Source: Propionibacteriaceae bacterium
GTDB taxonomy: Bacteria; Actinomycetota; Actinomycetes; Propionibacteriales; Propionibacteriaceae
Direction of reading: 5' to 3'
DNA length: 41,476 nt
Assembly: GCA_031272505.1 (NCBI GenBank)
Contig: JAISTQ010000025.1
Location: 1 to 41,476, forward strand
Positions 35,755 through 41,476 of the stretch are shown here, piece after piece (the stretch's first letter is position 1; each line of letters starts with the position of its first letter). A program made the translations under genes and the position numbers. The notes under the pieces were generated by a model. That model had not been told where the DNA came from and made no database searches. It was given only the letters and a program-made list of their open reading frames with translations.

Positions 35755-37179
35755 CTTGATTTGACGGTGCGGCAGCGCGAGGCGCTGGAAGCGGTGCGGC
35801 GGGGAAGCCCGGAGATGACGCTTTTGGCCACCGCTTTTTCGGCTGCGGGCGAGGAGTTCTACCTGGTGGGCGGCTCGGTGCGCGACGCCTTGCTGGGCAA
35901 ATTGGGCAATGATTTGGATTTCACCACCTCGGCGCGTCCGGATGCCATCGAGGCGATCTTGGCGCCGCTGGCCACCTCGCTATGGGACGTGGGCCGGGCT
36001 TTTGGGACGATCGCGGCGCAGCTCCGCAGCGGCGTCCAGGTGGAGATCACCACCTTCCGGGCGGACACCTACGTCGATCATTCGCGCAAGCCGGAGGTGG
36101 TTTTCGGAGATCATCTGGGCGGCGATCTGATCCGCCGGGATTTCACCATCAACGCGATGGCGCTGGATATGGCCACCGGCGAGCTGCTCGATCCTTTCGG
36201 CGGCCTGCGGGATTTGGAGTTGGCGTCGATCCGTACCCCGGCGGCGGCCGAGATTTCCTTCTCGGACGATCCGCTGCGGATGCTGCGGGCCGCCCGGTTC
36301 ACCTCGCAGTTGGGCTTCCTGCCCGATGGCGACGTGGTGGAGGCGATGACGCAGCTCAAAGACCGCATCGAGATCGTCTCCGCCGAGCGGATCCGCGACG
36401 AGTTGGTCAAACTGCTGCTCACCTCCGAACCGCGTCCGGGCTTGAACCTGCTCACCGAGACGGGCTTGGCCCAACTGGTGCTGCCCGAGCTGCCCGCGCT
36501 GCAGATGGAGGTGGACGAGCACCACCGCCACAAAGACGTCTATGAGCATTCGCTCACCGTGTTGGAACAGACCATCGAGTTGGAGGGCAGCCGCGGGCAT
36601 GAGCCGGACATCGTGCTCCGGGTGGCCGCTTTGCTGCACGACATCGGCAAGCCGTCCACCCGTCGGTTCGAGGCGGGCGGAAAGGTGAGCTTCATGCATC
36701 ACGACTTGGTCGGCGCCCGGATGGCCCGCAAACGGCTGCGCGAGCTGCGCTTCACCAACGACCAGATCGATTCGGTGGCCAAGCTGATCGAACTGCACCT
36801 GCGTTTCTACGGGTACGCCGATCAAGACTGGACGGATTCGGCGGTCCGCCGCTACGTGCGCGACGCCGGGGACGAGCTGGAACGCCTGCACATCTTGACG
36901 CGCTCGGACGTCACCAGCCAAAACCGCGCCAAAGTCGCCCGGCTGGGCGCCGCCTACGACCAGTTGGAGTGGCGGATCGAGATGCTCGCCGAGCAGGAGG
37001 AGTTGGACGCCATCCGCCCGGATCTGGACGGGAATCAGATCATGGAAATCCTCGGCATCGCGCCCGGCAAAGACGTCGGCGCCGCCTACCGTTTTCTGCT
37101 GGATCTGCGCATGGAGGAAGGGCCGCACAGCGAAGAAGATGCGAAAGCCGCGCTGCTGCAATGGTGGGCGAACCGATAA
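35752..37179 (+). CDS. cca: CCA tRNA nucleotidyltransferase
   Basis: This enzyme (475 residues from the second of two adjacent ATGs, 476 from the first) adds or repairs the 3' CCA of tRNAs. The nucleotidyltransferase head has YLVGGSVRDALLG and the metal-binding NDLDFTTSARPD. RRDFTINAMALD is a further head motif, and FSDDPLRMLRAARF marks the neck. A C-terminal HD domain is visible in LLHDIGKPSTR. This matters here because the tRNA-Ile in the window encodes no CCA. The second ATG is preferred because TATAAT ends six bases before it, as for a leaderless message. Confidence 0.96.
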   Translation: MLDLTVRQREALEAVRRGSPEMTLLATAFSAAGEEFYLVGGSVRDALLGKLGNDLDFTTSARPDAIEAILAPLATSLWDVGRAFGTIAAQLRSGVQVEITTFRADTYVDHSRKPEVVFGDHLGGDLIRRDFTINAMALDMATGELLDPFGGLRDLELASIRTPAAAEISFSDDPLRMLRAARFTSQLGFLPDGDVVEAMTQLKDRIEIVSAERIRDELVKLLLTSEPRPGLNLLTETGLAQLVLPELPALQMEVDEHHRHKDVYEHSLTVLEQTIELEGSRGHEPDIVLRVAALLHDIGKPSTRRFEAGGKVSFMHHDLVGARMARKRLRELRFTNDQIDSVAKLIELHLRFYGYADQDWTDSAVRRYVRDAGDELERLHILTRSDVTSQNRAKVARLGAAYDQLEWRIEMLAEQEELDAIRPDLDGNQIMEILGIAPGKDVGAAYRFLLDLRMEEGPHSEEDAKAALLQWWANR

Positions 37180-37221
37180 CCTGCTCCCCAAGCACCGGAT
37201 TGAGAGTAGGCTGGGGTGGCT

Positions 37222-38535
37222 ATGAGTGGGAAGAACGGGGTTGACAGCGAGACGGTGCCGCTGTTCTCGTCACTCAAAATCCGCAACTATCGGCTGTACT
37301 TCTTCGGGGGGCTGATCTCCAACACCGGCACCTGGATGGCCCGCATCGCCCAAGACTGGCTGGTGCTCGTCATCCTCACCAAGAACGACGCCTTCGCGCT
37401 CGGTGTCACCACCGCGCTGCAATTCCTGCCGGTGGTGCTCTGCGCCGGCATCGCCGGATCGGCCGCCGACCGCTTCAACAAACGCAAGCTGCTGCAATGC
37501 ACCCAACTGGCGATGTTGGTCACCGGCGCGCTGCTGGCCGCTTTGGTGCTCTGCGGGTGGGTGCAGCTTTGGCACGTCTTCGTGCTCAGCTTCCTGTCGG
37601 GCGTGGCCGCCGCCTTCGACGCCCCGGCCCGGCAGGCCTACGCGCCGGAAATGGTGCCCAAAGAGCTGATCCCGAACGCGGTGGGGCTGAACACCACCTC
37701 CTTCAACGCCGCCCGGCTGATCGGCCCGGCCGCCTCCGGCCTGATGATCTACCACTGGGGAGTGGGCTGGTCGCTGCTGGTGAACGCGCTCAGCTTCATC
37801 CCGGTGATCTGGGCGTTGGCGCTGCAACGCCCCGCCGAACTGCATCCGTCACCGCGACTCGGCCACCAGAAGGGGGCGATCCGCGACGGGCTGCGCTATG
37901 TGGCCCGGCGGCCGCGCATCATCGTGCTGCTCTTCACGGTTTTCATGCTGGGCACTTTTGGGATGAACTTCCAGATCACCAACGCGCTGATGGCCACCGA
38001 GGTGTTCAACCTCGATTCGGACGGCTATGGCTACCTGGGCACCATCATGGCCGTGGGCTCTTTGACGGCCGGGCTCTGGGCGGCGAAACGCGCCCATCCG
38101 CGAATGCGGCTGATCATGATCTCCATGTTCGGCTTCGGGCTCTCCTGCCTGGGGCTGACGTTCGCGCCCAACGTGGTCGTCTACGCCATCTGCCTGGCCC
38201 CGGCGGGGCTGTTCGCGTTGACGGTGATGACCTGCTGTAACGCCTCGGTGCAGCTTTCGGTGGAGCCGGAGATGCGCGGGCGGGTGATGGCGCTCTACAT
38301 GGCGATCTTCATGGGCGGCACCCCCATCGGCGCCCCGCTGCTCGGCTGGATCGGCGACATCTCAAACGCCCGCTGGACGGTGGCCGTCGCCTTCATCTCC
38401 GCCTTTTTGACCGTGCTGGTGGTGTTGCTCTATGCCGCCCGCTCCAAGGACTTCAACTGGCCGCCGAAGGCCAAGTCCGCCGATCCGGATTTCGACTACG
38501 TCACCCACTCCGAATCCGAGCTGCAGTGCCGGTAG
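37222..38535 (+). CDS. MFS transporter (EntS-like efflux family)
   Basis: This 437-residue protein has about 12 membrane segments. It starts with a short polar N-terminus, then FSSLKIRNYRLYFFGGLISN and TWMARIAQDWLVLVIL, which are typical of the MFS_3/enterobactin-exporter-like group. The MFS loop motif appears as GSAADRFNKRKLL. The substrate cannot be told from sequence; these proteins are mostly proton-driven drug or metabolite exporters. A GTG at 37216 is a possible alternative start; no strong ribosome-binding site precedes either. The gene converges on the acyl-CoA ligase with only 10 bp between the stops. Confidence 0.88.
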   Translation: MSGKNGVDSETVPLFSSLKIRNYRLYFFGGLISNTGTWMARIAQDWLVLVILTKNDAFALGVTTALQFLPVVLCAGIAGSAADRFNKRKLLQCTQLAMLVTGALLAALVLCGWVQLWHVFVLSFLSGVAAAFDAPARQAYAPEMVPKELIPNAVGLNTTSFNAARLIGPAASGLMIYHWGVGWSLLVNALSFIPVIWALALQRPAELHPSPRLGHQKGAIRDGLRYVARRPRIIVLLFTVFMLGTFGMNFQITNALMATEVFNLDSDGYGYLGTIMAVGSLTAGLWAAKRAHPRMRLIMISMFGFGLSCLGLTFAPNVVVYAICLAPAGLFALTVMTCCNASVQLSVEPEMRGRVMALYMAIFMGGTPIGAPLLGWIGDISNARWTVAVAFISAFLTVLVVLLYAARSKDFNWPPKAKSADPDFDYVTHSESELQCR

Positions 38536-38545
38536 GAGTTGATGC

Positions 38546-40219
38546 TTAGGCCATCAGTTGTTCGCGCACCTGCTTGCGCAGCACCTTGCCCAGCATCGAC
38601 TTCGGGAACTCCGGAAGCGCGACGATCTGGCGCGGGACCTTGTAGCCGGCCAGGCGTTCGCGGCAGAAGGCCCGCAGCGCGGCCTCGTCCAAGGTGGCGC
38701 CATCGCGGAGCACCACCGCGGCGGTGACTTTCTCGCCGCCGGATTCCAGCGGCAGGCCCACCACGGCCGCGTCCACGATGTCCGGATGGCTGCGCAGCAC
38801 GCCCTCCACCTCGGAGGGGGAGACGTTGAAGCCGCCGGTGATGATCAGCTCTTTGACCCGATCCACCAAGGTGACGAAGCCGTCCGCGTCCTCTTCGACC
38901 AGATCGCCGGTACGCAACCAGCCGCCGGGCAGCAAGGTGCGCTCGGTCTCCGCCGGGTTGTTCCAATAGCCTTGGAAAATCTGCGGGCCCTTCACCAGCA
39001 GCTCGCCGCGTTCGCCCTGCTTGACCTCCTGGGTGGGATTGTCCGGATCGACCACCTTCATCAAAGTGGACGGGAAAGGAATCCCGATCGTGCCGGTACG
39101 GCGGGTGGAATAGAACGGATTCCCGGTGCAGATCGGCGAGGCCTCCGTCATGCCGTAGCCTTCCACCAGCAGCCCGCCGGACATGCTCTCCCACAGCTCC
39201 ACCGTGGAATCGGGCAGATTCATCGCCCCGGAGATGCAGAATTTGCAGCTCTTGAGCGAAATGCCCTTCTCCTTGGCGCGCTCGGCCGTCTTCTCATAGA
39301 TCGGCGGCACCGCGCAATAGACCGTCGGCGGCACCTTCTTCGCCGCGTTCAACACCATGTCCACATCGAAGGCCGGGAAAAGCACCAGGCGGCCCTGCTT
39401 CAAAATGCCGAAGGTGAGGAAGAGCGTCATCCCGAAAGCGTGGAACATCGGCAGGATCGCGTAGAGGTTTTCCTCGCCGTCCACCGCGTCGATCATCCAG
39501 GCGGCTCCTTGCTTGGCGTTCGAGTAGAGGTTGTAGTGGGTGAGCATCGCGCCCTTGGGGGCGGCAGTGGTGCCCGAGGTGTACAGGATGACGGCCAAGT
39601 CGTCCACCGTGGGCTTGGGGTAATTCGGGTTGATCGGATCAGATTTCAGCAGCTTCTCCCACGGAATCGTGCCGCGGGCCGGCTGGCTCAGCTTGCCCTT
39701 GAGCGCGCGCAGCTTCGGGATCGGGATGTTCAGCGCGAAGTTCATCACGCCCGGCATCGCCTTGAGCAGGTTCACCGAGACGATGTGCTCCAACTCGATG
39801 TCGTCAGGCTGGTTCTGCAGCCGCTCGACGGCGGCGTCCCAACAGATGGCCACCCGGGCGGCGTGATCCTCGAACATGTGGCGCAGCTCGCGGGTGGTGT
39901 AGAGCGGATTGTGCTCGACGACGATGGCGCCGATCCGCAGCACCGCGTAGAAGGCCACCACATGTTGCGGGCAGTTCGGCAGCACCAACGCCACCCGGTC
40001 CCCCGCCTTGACGCCCAATTGCCGCAACCCCTCGGCCACCCGGTTCACTTGGTCGAGCAGCTCGTCATACGTGGTCGTCCGCCCAAAGAATTGGGTGGCG
40101 ACCTTGCTGCCCGCCTTGCGAACTGAATCTTCCAAAAGGCTGACCAACGAGTCGGTCGGCAATTCGATTTCGGCTGGTGACCCGGGCTGATACCACCTCG
40201 TCCAGGCTGGTGCGCTCAT
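38546..40219 (-). CDS. fadD: Long-chain fatty-acid--CoA ligase
   Basis: This 557-residue member of the adenylate-forming family activates a fatty acid to an acyl-AMP and then an acyl-CoA. The P-loop is YTSGTTAAPKGAMLTH; the A5 motif is GYGMTEASP; the hinge A8 region is LVDRVKELIITGGFNVSPSE; and the catalytic lysine is in KSMLGKVLRK. It most resembles FadD-type long-chain ligases rather than acetyl-CoA synthetase. GAGGAGAGG precedes the ATG. It has no partners for beta-oxidation nearby, so use in lipid turnover or uptake is equally possible. Confidence 0.93.
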   Translation of the reverse strand: MSAPAWTRWYQPGSPAEIELPTDSLVSLLEDSVRKAGSKVATQFFGRTTTYDELLDQVNRVAEGLRQLGVKAGDRVALVLPNCPQHVVAFYAVLRIGAIVVEHNPLYTTRELRHMFEDHAARVAICWDAAVERLQNQPDDIELEHIVSVNLLKAMPGVMNFALNIPIPKLRALKGKLSQPARGTIPWEKLLKSDPINPNYPKPTVDDLAVILYTSGTTAAPKGAMLTHYNLYSNAKQGAAWMIDAVDGEENLYAILPMFHAFGMTLFLTFGILKQGRLVLFPAFDVDMVLNAAKKVPPTVYCAVPPIYEKTAERAKEKGISLKSCKFCISGAMNLPDSTVELWESMSGGLLVEGYGMTEASPICTGNPFYSTRRTGTIGIPFPSTLMKVVDPDNPTQEVKQGERGELLVKGPQIFQGYWNNPAETERTLLPGGWLRTGDLVEEDADGFVTLVDRVKELIITGGFNVSPSEVEGVLRSHPDIVDAAVVGLPLESGGEKVTAAVVLRDGATLDEAALRAFCRERLAGYKVPRQIVALPEFPKSMLGKVLRKQVREQLMA

Positions 40220-40266
40220 AAATTCCTCTCCTCACTACCCAATACAGGTGTCTCACCAGCCTATCG

Positions 40267-40305
40267 AAAAAAATCCGGGGGACTGGCCTTAGCCAATCCC
40301 CCGGA
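40267..40305 (-). terminator. Terminator of the surface-protein gene
   Basis: TCCGGGGGA (40274-40282) pairs with TCCCCCGGA (40297-40305); the stem extends through TGGC/GCCA after one mismatch, with loop CTTA. On the minus strand seven Ts follow. It lies 18 bp downstream of the last gene's stop. Confidence 0.92.
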
Positions 40306-40322
40306 CTTCCCCTGTTATCTCT

Positions 40323-41476
40323 CTACTTCCAGAAAGATTTCACATACCGGGCGGCGACGTAACCCGTCTTGCCCTTGTACTTGATCTTGTAGAAATCGTT
40401 GTTCGAACCCTTGCGCTCGATCTTCTTCACGATCTCGAAGGTGGCGCCCTTCGGGATTACCTTCAGGATCGAGCCGGTGTAGGAGTTCGACTTGCTGCGC
40501 AGGTTCACCGAAGTGGTGGCCTTGCCCTGGTGGGTCTGCTTGGCCCAGTGGGCGTAGAGGGTGAACTTGCCCTCCACCTGCAGCACGGTGCTCGCGGTGA
40601 CCCGCTTGCCGCCCTCGCGCTTGGTGTACCAGCCGAGGAAGGTGTAGTGGGTGCGGGTGGCGGTGGGCAGCTTGCCCAGGCTCTTGCCGAGCTTCACCAG
40701 CTTCGACTTGGCGGTGCCGGTGCCCCCGTTGAGCACGAACTTGATTTGCGCCTGACGCTTCACCGGGGTGGCCGGCTTCACCTCGTCGGTGGACTGCTCG
40801 TCGGCAACCTCTTCGACGATCTCCGCGGGCTGCAGCGGCTCGACGGTGGTGTACCCGTCATCGGCAGTCGGCTCCGAGGTGGGCTCGTCGGACGGCTCAG
40901 TGGTGGGTTCGTCGGACGGCTCTTCGGTCGGATCATCCGTCGGAGTCTCGCTCGGATCGTCGGTCGGCTCGGTGGCCGGGGTGTCGTCACCGGGCTGATC
41001 GCCATGATGATGGTGGACGAACCACAGCATCCGCTTCAACTGCGACAGGTGCGAAGCCAACTGCTCCTTCACCTCGGCGAGCGTGGCCTTGGTGTCGAGC
41101 TTGATCTGCTGGTACTGGGCCATCAGATCCGCGGCGGCCGCGGTGGCCTGCGCGTGCAGTTCGTCCAGCGCCTCCTGCAACTGGGCGACGACGGTCGCCT
41201 GCAGCTCCTGCTTGAGGGCGGTGGCCCGCTCGGTGACCTCGTCCTTGACGGCGCGCTCCAGCGCCTTGAGGATGACGGCGGACGGATTCACGTTCAGCTC
41301 ATCCAGCGACGGCATCAGCTCGGACAGCGTGGGCGCGGCGAGCAGCTTGTTGGCCACCACGGAGGTGACGGTGGACTCGTTCCAGCCGGTGACGGTGATG
41401 TCGCTCGGGCTCTCCTTGGCGAACTCGACCAACTGGCAGGACTCCGGGGTGGAGCTGGCGATCAAGCCAAGCACGA
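40323..41476 (-). CDS. Surface protein, partial: coiled-coil, B-repeat and SH3b domains
   Basis: The C-terminal 384 or so residues are visible; the frame runs off the right edge. In order there are a mixed N-terminal part, a long alanine/glutamine helix likely to be a coiled coil (ERATALKQELQATVVAQL), an HHHH motif, a Thr/Ser/Glu/Asp-Pro repeat of about 45 residues of wall-spanning type, a Listeria-Bacteroides/InlB B-type repeat (VLNGGTGTAKSK to FLGWYTKREGGKRVTA, ending LYAHWAK), and a C-terminal SH3b-like domain (SVNLRSKSNSYTGSILKVIP to GKTGYVAARYVKSFWK). SH3b domains commonly bind cell wall. No LPXTG motif is present. Export is inferred; the signal peptide would lie outside. Confidence 0.85.
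   Translation of the reverse strand, partial: VLGLIASSTPESCQLVEFAKESPSDITVTGWNESTVTSVVANKLLAAPTLSELMPSLDELNVNPSAVILKALERAVKDEVTERATALKQELQATVVAQLQEALDELHAQATAAAADLMAQYQQIKLDTKATLAEVKEQLASHLSQLKRMLWFVHHHHGDQPGDDTPATEPTDDPSETPTDDPTEEPSDEPTTEPSDEPTSEPTADDGYTTVEPLQPAEIVEEVADEQSTDEVKPATPVKRQAQIKFVLNGGTGTAKSKLVKLGKSLGKLPTATRTHYTFLGWYTKREGGKRVTASTVLQVEGKFTLYAHWAKQTHQGKATTSVNLRSKSNSYTGSILKVIPKGATFEIVKKIERKGSNNDFYKIKYKGKTGYVAARYVKSFWK

Overview
The window is the chromosomal replication-origin region of a high-GC Gram-positive bacterium (Actinomycetota). The evidence is the gene set and order (tRNA-Ile, a DUF3566 membrane protein, gyrA, gyrB, dciA, recF, dnaN, oriC, dnaA, rpmH, rnpA, yidD, yidC, jag, rsmG, parA, parB), the frequent GTG/TTG starts, a MurJ fused to a pseudokinase, and a DUF6049 protein. 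GlpABC-type glycerol-3-phosphate dehydrogenase, GlpF/GlpK and L-lactate dehydrogenase so close to the origin suggest a facultatively or strictly anaerobic fermenter. A Propionibacteriaceae-like or Actinomycetaceae-like organism is my best guess, but the species is inference only.

Layout. Bases 1-600 look like a decayed accessory segment at the 3' end of tRNA-Ile. It holds a chimeric remnant (AbiEii-type toxin start joined to the tail of an AAA/DUF4143-type ATPase) and two identical 95-bp repeats rich in hairpins. Bases 608-9129 hold the leftward replication block: tRNA-Ile, DUF3566, gyrA, gyrB, dciA, recF, dnaN. Bases 9130-9460 are oriC, with DnaA boxes, a DnaA-trio tract and an AT-rich unwinding region. 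dnaA (9461-10828) is transcribed toward oriC. From 11093 to 16366 the rightward block encodes L34, RNase P protein, the YidD/YidC insertion machinery, Jag, RsmG and the ParA/ParB segregation proteins, with a parS site inside parA.

From 16406 to 21690 there are a DUF2200 protein, a PEBP-like protein, a D-Ala-D-Ala ligase with an upstream aminotransferase, thioredoxin reductase, an unexplained low-coding stretch of about 0.5 kb, a small 73-residue protein and thioredoxin. From 21762 to 30707 lie ldh and a glycerol module: glpA-glpB-glpC and a SorC-type regulator run leftward, and glpF-glpK diverge rightward behind a long hairpin-rich leader. Glycerol would enter by GlpF, be phosphorylated by GlpK, and be oxidised to dihydroxyacetone phosphate by GlpABC, with ldh as a possible redox outlet.

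From 30716 to the end: murJ with its pseudokinase tail, DUF6049, the CCA-adding enzyme (divergent), an MFS exporter, a long-chain acyl-CoA ligase, and the C-terminal part of a repeat-containing surface protein cut by the window edge.

The most interesting signals are the chimeric toxin/ATPase remnant with its hairpin repeats, the textbook origin-unwinding element, the structured glpF leader, a palindromic repeat translated inside the murJ linker, a patch of foreign-looking codons inside rsmG, and recurring -10 elements placed for leaderless transcripts.
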